Part shown: positions 7,509-15,508 of the stretch, piece by piece
How the letters are laid out: every line of letters begins with the position of its first letter
How positions within the stretch are numbered: position 1 is the stretch's first letter
NCBI RefSeq assembly: GCF_000190315.1
Contig: NC_015151.1
Location: 1,612,001 to 1,676,000, forward strand
Source: Vulcanisaeta moutnovskia 768-28
GTDB lineage: Archaea; Thermoproteota; Thermoprotei; Thermoproteales; Thermocladiaceae
Direction: 5' to 3'
DNA length: 64,000 bases
Translations under genes and position numbers: made by a program
The notes under the pieces: model-generated
The model's input: only the letters and a program-made list of their open reading frames with translations
Databases searched by the model: none
Told to the model about the DNA's origin: nothing

Positions 7509-8719
7509 CAAGTGTCTTTTTGTTTTTATTTGTGTTTATTTTCTTTGTTTGTTTATCCCCCTTAGTGCTATTAGGTATGCTGAGGCTGTGTGCCTATCTA
7601 GCCCGTATTTCCTCATTACCTCATCATGTTGTTGCGAGTTTGTTGTTCCTTTGGGGTTTACATAGATGGTTCTCATGGCATAAAGTGGTGCCTTGTAGGA
7701 TATCACCTCTATTGTCCTGCTCCTGAAAATGCTTACCCTATAGTTGTAGTTTCTCGAGCCTCTATCACCATTCCTCACCCAGTAATATCTAAGATAACCA
7801 ATGGTCCTGGGATTCTCTAAGGATATTGCTGAAACACCATGGTGATAGGCATAGTTTAACAGCTCATGTATTGCCTGGTGTATTTTCGTCCATGCAACCA
7901 CTCCTTTAAACCCCCTAGCCGTTACCTCCCTGAACCAAAACGTCTTCACATCCCTCAACCTACCATACCTATCAACTATGGCTAAGTTTAACCTATTAAC
8001 ATTCACATCAACACCACCAATCAGATTCCCCCTAGGCTCACTATACCTCCTCATAACATCGAGATATAGGCTGTACGGCACCATGACCTGCAGACCACAG
8101 TACAGGTGCATGTTGCCGGGGCGGAAGTTGTATCCCCTAACCATTACCCTAGCTGGGTAGCCCACTTCATACTTGCCTGCCCTTTCTATGAGCACCTTCA
8201 ACAGTTCCACATAGCCCTTAGGCGTCTTCAGCCCTATGTCTATCCTTTTTGAAGCTCCATCATAATTCAGCACTAGCACTTCAGCCTTATTTACTGATAA
8301 CAGCCTTATGTTCAAGTTTCCCCTCTTCTCGCTCTCCGCCTCGCTCTGGAATAACAACCACTGCCCTAGCTCTATGTCCCTTATGTTCACCCCTAGCTTC
8401 CTAGCACTCCTAAGTGTTGAGTGCACTAGGGTTGCCACACCATCTATGTACCTCCTGTTTGGTAAAAGCTCATAGCACCTCTCACGGGCATACTTAAGGA
8501 AGCTTGCCTGCGAAAAGCCAAGTAGGGCATCATTACCCTTTACATCGTTTAATAGCCTATGGGCACACAACTTGGAAAACCAAGCAGTATACCAAACCAG
8601 CTTGGCCTCTTCCCCATTGACCGTGAAGGGAATGTTTATAGCAATGTAATCTGGCAAGCCCGTATCTTTCATTTAGGGATATATACCCCAGAAGGTTTTT
8701 AAACCCTTCCCTTTAGAAT
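7509..8719 (-). mobile_element. TnpB-only IS200/IS605-type element interrupting an MFS gene
   Basis: The block between the two MFS fragments holds one complete tnpB reading leftward with its own promoter. There is no TnpA (Y1 transposase) gene and there are no obvious terminal inverted repeats, as in IS605-group derivatives mobilised in trans. Boundaries are inferred only from where MFS coding stops and resumes, so they may be off by tens of bases. Confidence 0.6.
7536..8672 (-). CDS. tnpB: TnpB-family RNA-guided nuclease-like protein lacking a clear zinc ribbon
   Basis: TnpB proteins are RuvC-fold nucleases guided by a transposon-encoded RNA. All three acidic motifs are visible: GGVDVN (D222), ISLENP (E286) and GLDRHTASAYL (D359). 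Between the last two, where TnpB normally has two CxxC pairs, the sequence reads YVNPKGTTNSQQHDEVMRKY with no Cys, so the zinc ribbon is missing. The 378-aa length is otherwise normal, with no stops. The start ATG 8672 lies 27 nt after a TATA box (TTTAAAAA on this strand), so the gene looks expressible. The 7509-7535 stretch after the stop is too short for a full guide-RNA scaffold. Confidence 0.85.
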   Translation of the reverse strand: MKDTGLPDYIAINIPFTVNGEEAKLVWYTAWFSKLCAHRLLNDVKGNDALLGFSQASFLKYARERCYELLPNRRYIDGVATLVHSTLRSARKLGVNIRDIELGQWLLFQSEAESEKRGNLNIRLLSVNKAEVLVLNYDGASKRIDIGLKTPKGYVELLKVLIERAGKYEVGYPARVMVRGYNFRPGNMHLYCGLQVMVPYSLYLDVMRRYSEPRGNLIGGVDVNVNRLNLAIVDRYGRLRDVKTFWFREVTARGFKGVVAWTKIHQAIHELLNYAYHHGVSAISLENPRTIGYLRYYWVRNGDRGSRNYNYRVSIFRSRTIEVISYKAPLYAMRTIYVNPKGTTNSQQHDEVMRKYGLDRHTASAYLIALRGINKQRK

Positions 8720-9057
8720 ATGTCTTGGTGGTCCTTGGTTCCCGAGACTCGTGGGCGAACCGCGGTGAGGGGCCAGGGAGTCGCCGCAATGAAGCCAGGG
8801 CGGAAACAACCAACAACAACCGCCCTCGACAGAGCGGTTCTGGTGTTGGTTTTGGTTATAGCTCCGGCATATTCATTAGTGCTTGGATGCCCCTCTACTC
8901 GATGCCACTGTATGGCGTTTTCCACGCCATTGAGGGTACAAATATTTGGTTTGTGGCTGCCTTCTGGCTTATTTTGGCAGGTATTATTTATGGCGCTGCG
9001 GTGGCCATAGGTCCTGAGACAATAGGTGTTGATTTAAGGATAGTTAGGGAGAAGTAA
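8720..9057 (+). pseudogene. MFS transporter pseudogene, 3' part
   Basis: Coding-like sequence resumes after the TnpB element in two successive frames. The first gives VPETRGR and a hydrophobic span (about 8720-8880). The second (to 9057) gives transmembrane pieces including FHAIEGTNIWFVAAFWLI and a terminal GPETIGVDL, as expected for the last helix of an MFS carrier. Helices between the two halves are missing and the frame changes inside, so neither frame is a functional gene. The 9058-9139 gap contains nothing recognisable. Confidence 0.65.
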
Positions 9058-9139
9058 TTTTGGCGTTTTTAATGTTACAAATAAAAATGTAAAAATTTTC
9101 TCTATTTTCTCCATTAATAATCACAATCTTCACCTCCTC

Positions 9140-9295
9140 CTATACTTTGCATTTAGCCAGGCGTTTATGAATTCCTTTATTTTTGCCTCTTTTCTTCTTA
9201 TTTTCAGATTCCCTTATGCATCTATTTACGCACTCTGTGTATTCCTCCTAGCGCTTTTCGTACTTCCTGCACTTCCTATAGCATTCTAGAATCAT
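9140..9295 (-). pseudogene. Small Cys-rich ORF coupled to iorB, interrupted by an in-frame TAG
   Basis: An ATG at 9295 overlaps the TGA of iorB in an ATGA arrangement, the usual sign of translational coupling. The frame encodes ECYRKCRKY, then a TAG (9248-9250), then TECVNRCIRES and a Lys/Arg-rich tail ending at TAG 9140-9142, 51 codons in all. The two Cx3C pairs suggest a zinc- or iron-binding peptide. Because the Cys pattern spans the internal stop, I read it as a recently broken gene, or less likely a recoded one. No family is recognised. Confidence 0.4.
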
Positions 9296-9888
9296 TGCTT
9301 ATTATTGTTATTGCTGCCGTATTTTAGGCCCTGTGCGAAGGCCTTCAGGTTTTTATCGGTGTCTCTCCTAATGTTTGTTCTAATTGATTCCTCAATTATG
9401 TTTTGTGGTATGTAATTGCTTAGTTTCATTATTGAGTATAGGGCGCCCAGTATTACCGTGTTTTCGTAGATTACATTACCCAGTCTAATGGCATCGTTGT
9501 AGGCATTCACAATGTAAATATTCTTAATGCTCCCTTTCAACATGCTCTCTAGATCCTCTATACTTGGTATTTTCTGTTTCGTTGCTGTTGGCCTTATTAA
9601 CCTCCTATTTACTATAAATATTGTATTTTCATTAGCATAGTCAAGGGCTCTGAATGCTTCGAGTATTTCGAACGCGACAATAATATCAGCGCCTCCCTTA
9701 GGTATTAGTGGCGCATCCACGTCCCCTATCCTAACATGAACATCTATGGAACCACCCCTTTGACTGAGGCCGTGAGTTTCTGCAACCAATGCCTTGTAAC
9801 CAGCCCTTATTGCTGCATCGCCAAGTATTGTCGCGAAGGTCACTAATCCCTGACCTCCGACCCCAGCTAGGTATATGTTAAGTCTCAT
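9292..9888 (-). CDS. iorB: Indolepyruvate ferredoxin oxidoreductase beta subunit
   Basis: IorB is the small gamma/beta-type subunit of the enzyme that oxidatively decarboxylates arylpyruvates (from Trp, Phe, Tyr) to acyl-CoA with reduction of ferredoxin. The family signature GVGGQGLVTFATILG lies at the N-terminus, and a HGLSQRGGSIDVHVRIG segment follows near 40-58. The 198-residue length is normal. I choose ATG 9888 over upstream GTGs because GAGGTGGTG just before it is a good ribosome binding site. It follows iorA by a few bases, in one operon. Confidence 0.93.
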   Translation of the reverse strand: MRLNIYLAGVGGQGLVTFATILGDAAIRAGYKALVAETHGLSQRGGSIDVHVRIGDVDAPLIPKGGADIIVAFEILEAFRALDYANENTIFIVNRRLIRPTATKQKIPSIEDLESMLKGSIKNIYIVNAYNDAIRLGNVIYENTVILGALYSIMKLSNYIPQNIIEESIRTNIRRDTDKNLKAFAQGLKYGSNNNNKQ

Positions 9889-9898
9889 AATCACCACC

Positions 9899-11749
9899 TC
9901 ACATTTCAGCCCACTTCCTTAGCCAATCCTTAACATTGCCCTCCGGCTTAATAGCATCGTATGGACAAACCTGGGCGCATACCGAGCATCCAACGCACAT
10001 GTTGGGGTCAATCCAAGCCTTCCTATTTTCAAGGGGCACAATTGCTGGGCATGCAATTAGGTTATAGCATATTCCACAGGCCTTACAGGCGTCTGGGTTC
10101 ACGTAGTAACGCGTCACGTAATTTCTAAATAACCTGGCGGCCTCTAGCGCACAGCCTCTCTTCATTACCACGACTGCAACACCACCCTTCTTAACAATAT
10201 TCATGGCCTCCATCAGAACTTCCTGAGCCCTCTTACTATCAAATGGATCTATGGTCCTCGCATAATCCACACCTACTGCCTTGGCAACGTCCTCAATGTT
10301 AATTGCACTTGTGGGATTTGGTTGACCACCCGTCATTGCTGTAACCCTATTATCGAGGATCAGTATCAGCATTGGTGTCTTGTTATAGACCGCGTTAACT
10401 AGGGCGGGTAGGCCTGCGTGGAAGAATGTTGAGTCTCCAATTATTGATATTACCATGGTCCTACCATTAGTACCGTGATAGAGACCCATGCCTAGACCTA
10501 GGGAACTACCCATGTTCGTTAGTAAATCCTGTTCATTGAATGGGTTATTAATACCTAGGCTATAGCAACCAATATCACCACTAAATACGGGTTTAACGCC
10601 TGACTTTGCCGTGGCAACCTTTAATTCATAGAATGATGCTGCGTGCGGGCATCCTGGGCAGAAGACTGGTGGTCTTGACGGTGGTGTGTAATCAACCTTA
10701 ACAGTCTTTATTGATGTAAGTGGGTTTTCAATATCGAGGACCTTTGATAATCCACTCATTACGGAATTAATTGTTAATTCACCAACCCTGTTAAAGATGT
10801 TCTCAGCCTTACCAAGTATTGGCACCCTAATGCCCTCATCATAAAGTAGGGCCTTTAATTGATACTCAATTACTGGATCTCCCTCCTCAATAACAATAAC
10901 CTTATCAGTCCTAGTAACAGCATCAGTAATGACCTTTCTGGGTAATGGGACAGGAGTCGCCACATTTAATATGCTTGCTCTTATGCCGTAATTCTTAACG
11001 GTCTCTAATGCGTATGTAAAGGCTACACCACTGGTTATTATGAGGGTTTTACCATCATTAATGTAGGTATGTGGCAATTCATTAACACCTCTCTCAATAT
11101 TACTCCACCTCCTTAGTAGATCCTCCTTAAGTGAACGGGCATGCGCAGGTATTAGTGCGTGTCTTCTTGGATCCTTAACGTACTCCCTTGCGTATTTAGG
11201 AACCTCTGGTGTACATATTGTTACTGGGCCCCTTACATGGGATACCCTGGTGACTGTCCTCATCATTACTGGATGACCATACTTCTCACTAAATTCAATG
11301 GCAAGCCTTATGAAGTCCTTGGCGCTCTGCGGATCATAAGGCTCAAAGACAGGGATATAGGCATGGAGACCAACCCACCTATTGTCTTGTTCGTTCTGAC
11401 TACTCCACATGTTTGGATCGTCAGCCGTGACTATAACAAATCCGCCCTTAACGCCTGTATAGGCACTTGACATTAGTGGGTCCATGGCTACGTTAAGTCC
11501 CACGTGCTTCATTGTTGTCATTGACCTAGCGCCAGAGAGAGCTGCGCCATAGGCCACCTCAAAGGCAACCTTCTCATTACTACTCCACTCAGCGTAGATT
11601 CCGAACTCCTTACCATAATCAATTAGGTACTCAATTATTTCACTTGATGGTGTACCTGGATAGCCAGCAGCAACCGCTACCCCAGCCTCCAATGCTCCAT
11701 GGGCAATCGCATGATTACCAAGTATTAACCTAGTCGTGCAGTTACTCAT
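9899..11749 (-). CDS. iorA: Indolepyruvate ferredoxin oxidoreductase alpha subunit
   Basis: This is the large, thiamine-diphosphate-containing catalytic subunit. The N-terminal pyrimidine-binding domain starts with GNHAIAHGALEAGV and GYPGTPSSEI. The TPP domain includes FCPGCPHAASFYEL and the GDSTFFHAGLPALVNAVYN segment, here followed by LDNRVTAMTGGQPNP. Two [4Fe-4S] motifs (CKACGICYNLIACP and CVGCSVCAQVCP) close the protein. ATG 11749 is preferred to the in-frame TTG at 11752 because a TATA-like AATTTAAA is centred 25-27 nt upstream. With iorB it forms an amino acid fermentation operon. Confidence 0.95.
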   Translation of the reverse strand: MSNCTTRLILGNHAIAHGALEAGVAVAAGYPGTPSSEIIEYLIDYGKEFGIYAEWSSNEKVAFEVAYGAALSGARSMTTMKHVGLNVAMDPLMSSAYTGVKGGFVIVTADDPNMWSSQNEQDNRWVGLHAYIPVFEPYDPQSAKDFIRLAIEFSEKYGHPVMMRTVTRVSHVRGPVTICTPEVPKYAREYVKDPRRHALIPAHARSLKEDLLRRWSNIERGVNELPHTYINDGKTLIITSGVAFTYALETVKNYGIRASILNVATPVPLPRKVITDAVTRTDKVIVIEEGDPVIEYQLKALLYDEGIRVPILGKAENIFNRVGELTINSVMSGLSKVLDIENPLTSIKTVKVDYTPPSRPPVFCPGCPHAASFYELKVATAKSGVKPVFSGDIGCYSLGINNPFNEQDLLTNMGSSLGLGMGLYHGTNGRTMVISIIGDSTFFHAGLPALVNAVYNKTPMLILILDNRVTAMTGGQPNPTSAINIEDVAKAVGVDYARTIDPFDSKRAQEVLMEAMNIVKKGGVAVVVMKRGCALEAARLFRNYVTRYYVNPDACKACGICYNLIACPAIVPLENRKAWIDPNMCVGCSVCAQVCPYDAIKPEGNVKDWLRKWAEM

Positions 11750-11829
11750 CAATCGTGAATAGGTATATTTAATTTAAAGCCTTTCTCCTAGAACTTGATA
11801 AATTAGTTAGTGATATATTGATTGGGTAT

Positions 11830-11850
11830 GAGTATATAGTATATATACTC
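11830..11850. repeat. Perfect AT-rich inverted repeat next to a C/D sRNA
   Basis: Arms GAGTATATA and TATATACTC flank a 3-nt centre. On the minus strand the repeat begins inside the D box of the sRNA at 11849-11897, so it may shape the 3' end of that RNA; alternatively it is an operator for iorA. Confidence 0.5.
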
Positions 11851-11897
11851 AGCATAGAATGATATCGTCACGCATCCGCATGTCTAGGGCTCATCAC
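11849..11897 (-). ncRNA. C/D box sRNA (candidate 2'-O-methylation guide)
   Basis: Reading the minus strand: C box GTGATGA (11897-11891), 12-nt guide, D' box CGGA (11878-11875), 3-nt spacer, C' box GTGACGA (11871-11865), 12-nt guide, D box CTGA (11852-11849). The two guide intervals are exactly 12 nt, the standard archaeal geometry for assembly with L7Ae, Nop5 and fibrillarin. A TATA box on this strand (TTAAATATATAAAC, 11935-11922) would start transcription at about 11901, four bases before the C box. By the N+5 rule the targets would be a U within CATGTCTAGGGC (D' guide) and a G within CATAGAATGATA (D guide); the target RNA is unknown. Confidence 0.75.
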
Positions 11898-11906
11898 AAG
11901 TGCTTT

Positions 11907-11921
11907 ACTAGTAATACTAGT
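11907..11921. repeat. 15-nt palindrome in the sRNA promoter
   Basis: ACTAGTA and TACTAGT flank a single central base. It lies between the TATA box and the inferred start of the minus-strand C/D sRNA, where a bound protein would block transcription. A half-site-like ACTAGT recurs near 11970. Confidence 0.4.
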
Positions 11922-12021
11922 TTATATATTTAAGGCATACAAGCAAAAATCGCGCGTTTCTAGGTATTACACTAGTTATTTTAATTGCTTATTTAATATT
12001 ACCTGGTTCATAATCGATCTC

Positions 12022-14034
12022 GTGAACAGTATGAGGAGGAACTTGGCAATACTCCTGGTAGTAATGGCAGTAACAATCTCGGTAATAGCCCTAGCTAGTC
12101 AGTATCAGGTTGCGCCAAATGCCAACTCTCCGTCAACAATAAACCAGCCATACTACGCAATACTCGAGTACATAGACTACATAAACACAACGAGAACTGT
12201 GACCCTCGCGCCTGGCCAGTCAATGACGATACAGGCGCCATTACCTCCTGGCCCAGGTTATGTATTAAGTTATGTTAAGGTTAATGTTAATCCACCATCG
12301 CCAGCCATACTAATCAGCGGTAACAATGTTATGTATGGTAAGAATGAAGTCGGTGCGATAATCAGCGCCTATACAACGAGTAACACACTATCAATAGCCA
12401 ACTCCGGTAATCAACCGTTGAATGAGACGGTATCGGTGACGTACGTATTCGTGAATGAGAAATACCTTGCACTGAATACCTCTGCTTCATCATTTACGTT
12501 AGATATATCAATTCCTGATAACACAATACAGTATGTGACACAGCAGGTGGTTGAGTTGTCAATACCGAATTACATGCCCTTCGAAATAGCGGGTGTGGCG
12601 TTACCCAATGGAACAACACTATCACAACTAGTCTCTGCCTGGAGCCCACTGGCTAATTATATAAAGGTTGAGCCGAAGTACGTGGAGCTAACGGCAAATG
12701 AGCTACCACCTGGTCAGTACCAGATAACGATTAATTATGGTAGCGAGTACGTAATGCCGAGTGCAATGCTAATTAAGGGTACGGAGTTCCTAAACTACAC
12801 TGTTAATCCAGGCCAGACACTGGAAATAACTGGTTCAGAGTTTGGTGTTCCGCCTGGTTGGAACCTACTGGGTTACATAGTTGCTGTTTACACTGTTCAG
12901 CCATTGGTTGTTGGTGAGCAGCCTGGTCACTTCGAGATGGTCGCTAACATGGTTTCCCCAGCCTACCTATACAGTGACTTAATACAAGTCAGTGGTATTA
13001 GCTACCTACTGCCGCCGTTCATAAGGTTTGCGCCAATGATAGGGATTTACATAGTTTATGATAGGTACTTCGAGATCGTTGATAACCTGAATGTGCCGCT
13101 CGTCGTGACTTTCATGCCAATAATATACAAGCCAGTTGGACAATGGGTTAATGGTAATTTAGAAGCCACTGTCACGGATGCCGATGTGTCCAGTGGTTTA
13201 TGGACAGCACTTGTTGTTCAGTTACCCGAAATAGCGCATGTGTACAAGATAGTCACACCAAGCGGTACTGTGTATACTGGTTTAGTGGATTCAGAAATAC
13301 CATGGGGCTCTGCGGAGAGACTGGTCTCAATAAGCCCTGATGGTTCCCAGGCATACATAGCCATTTCAACTCTTGGTGTTAGTGAGACTGGTACATACAC
13401 AGTCTATGTTAATTGGACACCAATAACAATGCACTTCACAAACACGCTAAATGCCCCAATAAGCAATGTTAAGGTTGAGGCTAGTGTGAATGGTTCACTC
13501 ATAGCAAGTAGTGTTAGTGATGCAAGTGGTAATGCGTACATAAACATTAAGGAGCCTTCTCCATTCACGGCAGTTGTGTATTATGATAATGTGCCCATTT
13601 ACTACGTTAATGTGAATTCATTAATTAATCAACCAATTGGTATAACAATAGGTCTGTATAACGTGACGGTGCTATTTGTTGGTGCGAGGAACCAGGCGAT
13701 ATCCCATGCAAAGATATCACTATATAGAGTTGGTACTGGCCCGATCTACAATGGTACAACGGGTAGTACAGGAACGACTGGATTTGCAAACATCTTAGGT
13801 GGAACATACCTAGTGACTGCCCAGTATGGTAATCTGAAATACAGTGAGTTGGTGACGATAAATGGAAATGACGTAATAACAATAAAGTCGGATATATTAG
13901 CCATAATTGATGGGTTCCCAATAACCACCATAGAGGCCTTAATAGGCACGCTGGGATTAGGTGGTGCTGCAGCTATAGCCTTTGCCTTCGCTAATAGGAA
14001 GAGCGGTAAGGATTATGAAGTTGTGACCATGTGA
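12022..14034 (+). CDS. Large surface protein with signal peptide and C-terminal membrane anchor
   Basis: This 670-residue protein has an N-terminal signal (RRNLAILLVVMAVTISVIAL), a long extracellular part rich in Asn, Thr, Ser, Tyr, Pro and N-glycosylation sequons, and a single C-terminal span (about 640-658) followed by the positive NRKSGKDY. Residues about 475-625 contain two beta-rich repeats of the carboxypeptidase-regulatory/Ig-like type (ISNVKVEASVNGSLIASSVS... and ISHAKISLYRVGTGPIYNGT...). It may be an S-layer or adhesion component. GTG 12022 lies 27 nt after a TTATTTAAT box, so it is leaderless. Confidence 0.8.
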   Translation: MNSMRRNLAILLVVMAVTISVIALASQYQVAPNANSPSTINQPYYAILEYIDYINTTRTVTLAPGQSMTIQAPLPPGPGYVLSYVKVNVNPPSPAILISGNNVMYGKNEVGAIISAYTTSNTLSIANSGNQPLNETVSVTYVFVNEKYLALNTSASSFTLDISIPDNTIQYVTQQVVELSIPNYMPFEIAGVALPNGTTLSQLVSAWSPLANYIKVEPKYVELTANELPPGQYQITINYGSEYVMPSAMLIKGTEFLNYTVNPGQTLEITGSEFGVPPGWNLLGYIVAVYTVQPLVVGEQPGHFEMVANMVSPAYLYSDLIQVSGISYLLPPFIRFAPMIGIYIVYDRYFEIVDNLNVPLVVTFMPIIYKPVGQWVNGNLEATVTDADVSSGLWTALVVQLPEIAHVYKIVTPSGTVYTGLVDSEIPWGSAERLVSISPDGSQAYIAISTLGVSETGTYTVYVNWTPITMHFTNTLNAPISNVKVEASVNGSLIASSVSDASGNAYINIKEPSPFTAVVYYDNVPIYYVNVNSLINQPIGITIGLYNVTVLFVGARNQAISHAKISLYRVGTGPIYNGTTGSTGTTGFANILGGTYLVTAQYGNLKYSELVTINGNDVITIKSDILAIIDGFPITTIEALIGTLGLGGAAAIAFAFANRKSGKDYEVVTM

Positions 14035-14084
14035 GTTCTTTCGTTAAAATCAATTAAAAATCAAAATTAATTTCTTTAAATCAA

Positions 14085-14579
14085 TCATTTATTCCTCCTA
14101 TCATACTCAATTCTCAATTCCCTAGCTAGTTCCATCACCTTATTTAGTAATTCATTACTAACATCAAAGACCTCATGTATCGAAACCAATTGCCTATACT
14201 CCCTATCAAATCTTGAGAATTCCCTCCTAATCTTCTCGCCTCTTTGTGACCTAATTCTCCTAAGTAGGGCTTCACCCCATGAAATTAGTCTTTGGCTATC
14301 GTTCTCCAGTTTCCTCACTATTAACGGTCTAATCACCTTAAATTGTTCATCAGTAAGCTCAATTATTGCATATGCGAATTCACCCTCAAAGCCTCTCTCT
14401 ATTATGTCGATCAATTTCTCCTTAACACTCAACAACTTCCTCTCCACCTCCTGTTTAGGCAGCCAGGAAATAACTACGTTGGGTAGTACCGAAAGTCCTA
14501 AACCGGTTAAATGCCTATTTACTAATCCCTGAACCTCATCATTGCTTACATACGTTAGTATTAATATGAATCGCCTCAT
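14085..14579 (-). CDS. Unknown 164-aa protein, second gene of a two-gene operon
   Basis: The protein begins with a short beta strand (RRFILILTYVS) and is then mostly charged helix, with an Arg/Glu-rich coiled-coil-like stretch at about 105-164 (RRIRSQRGEKIRREFSRF). No membrane segment or Cys motif is present and I do not recognise a family. Its ATG overlaps the stop of the upstream 116-aa gene (ATGA), so the two are translationally coupled and probably work together. Confidence 0.75.
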   Translation of the reverse strand: MRRFILILTYVSNDEVQGLVNRHLTGLGLSVLPNVVISWLPKQEVERKLLSVKEKLIDIIERGFEGEFAYAIIELTDEQFKVIRPLIVRKLENDSQRLISWGEALLRRIRSQRGEKIRREFSRFDREYRQLVSIHEVFDVSNELLNKVMELARELRIEYDRRNK

Positions 14580-14926
14580 GATTCCCTCATGTAAATATTC
14601 AAGGCATTAATTATTAATTCTTTAATAACTGAATCCTCAATGTTCCCCCTTAATAATATTCTTACAGATATTAATTCCCTGCGTGATCCATCATCATAGC
14701 CTACGAATTCCCACTCAAGACCATTAATGATCTCCTTTCGATAAATCAACCGCACATCACCAACCTTAATTGATTGATCGATTGGTAAACTCCATGGAGC
14801 AATCATGTCTATACTAAGTACCTTCTCCTCATTGCCAAGACTTAGTAGCCTTGCCAATGAAGTATTTCCACACGTGTACTCCTTAATCTCACCCCTATCA
14901 ATTATATCAATGTCACTGCACTGCAT
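14576..14926 (-). CDS. Unknown 116-aa protein, first gene of a two-gene operon
   Basis: A small soluble protein with mixed strands and helices (SLPIDQSIKVGDVRLIYRKE, WEFVGYDDGSRRELISVRI). It is not recognised. The start ATG 14926 is followed by CSDIDIID. It is divergent from the ribbon-helix-helix regulator beginning at 15015, with 88 bp between, so that regulator could control this pair. Confidence 0.7.
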   Translation of the reverse strand: MQCSDIDIIDRGEIKEYTCGNTSLARLLSLGNEEKVLSIDMIAPWSLPIDQSIKVGDVRLIYRKEIINGLEWEFVGYDDGSRRELISVRILLRGNIEDSVIKELIINALNIYMRES

Positions 14927-15014
14927 TGTTCGGCAATACCACCAACTCTCAATTTATTACTTTAACTCAAAGAAAGATTTAAATACTAAGTAATATTTGA
15001 AATACTTGATTAAC

Positions 15015-15470
15015 ATGTCTAGCAGTTCTAGCAATAGTGAGGAGAGTAGTGAGAGGAAGACTGTGACTATTAGGGGATTAAGTACTGACATTTATGGCAG
15101 GGTAAGCAGGTTAGCCAAGGAGACAGGTACGACAGTGGGTGAAATAGTGAATGAGGCACTCAGGAGGTATATAGCGACTCTAGAGAACATATCTAAGGCC
15201 ATTGACAACATGATTAGGGCTGGGGATGTAGTTATGATAAGTGGTGTCTCGTCATTAACAGTGACGAGGGCTGATCTCGAGTCATTAGATAAGCCCGTGG
15301 TTTTTAGAGACATGGATGAGCTTGCCTTTGCTGATGATGTTAATAATGACCTCATTAAGAATAAGGTTGCCAGGATAGTTAATGTTAATACGGTTTATGT
15401 ACCTAAGTCAGTATCAACACTGCTAATAGCTTCGAAGAGCGAGTTCGTTAAGAAAATAGTACCTAGATGA
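15015..15470 (+). CDS. Ribbon-helix-helix DNA-binding protein with C-terminal domain
   Basis: Residues about 15-55 (ERKTVTIRGLSTDIYGRVSRLAKETGTTVGEIVNEALRRYI) are a CopG/Arc-type RHH fold: a strand followed by two helices. The remaining 95 residues, with LTVTRADLESLDKPVVFRDMDE, form an unassigned domain that may bind a ligand or partner. ATG 15015 is preferred over an in-frame TTG at 14997 because the TATA box (GATTTAAATAC, about 14975-14985) puts transcription start near 15005. The Ser-rich leader (SSSSSNSEESS) is probably disordered. Confidence 0.8.
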   Translation: MSSSSSNSEESSERKTVTIRGLSTDIYGRVSRLAKETGTTVGEIVNEALRRYIATLENISKAIDNMIRAGDVVMISGVSSLTVTRADLESLDKPVVFRDMDELAFADDVNNDLIKNKVARIVNVNTVYVPKSVSTLLIASKSEFVKKIVPR

Positions 15471-15508
15471 TGATTAATTTTAATTAGGGCGCACCTAGTT
15501 AAAATCAT

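Noticed and set aside
8720-9057. Two overlapping ORFs after the TnpB element as independent genes
   Set aside because: Both are fragments of the C-terminal half of the interrupted MFS transporter in different frames.
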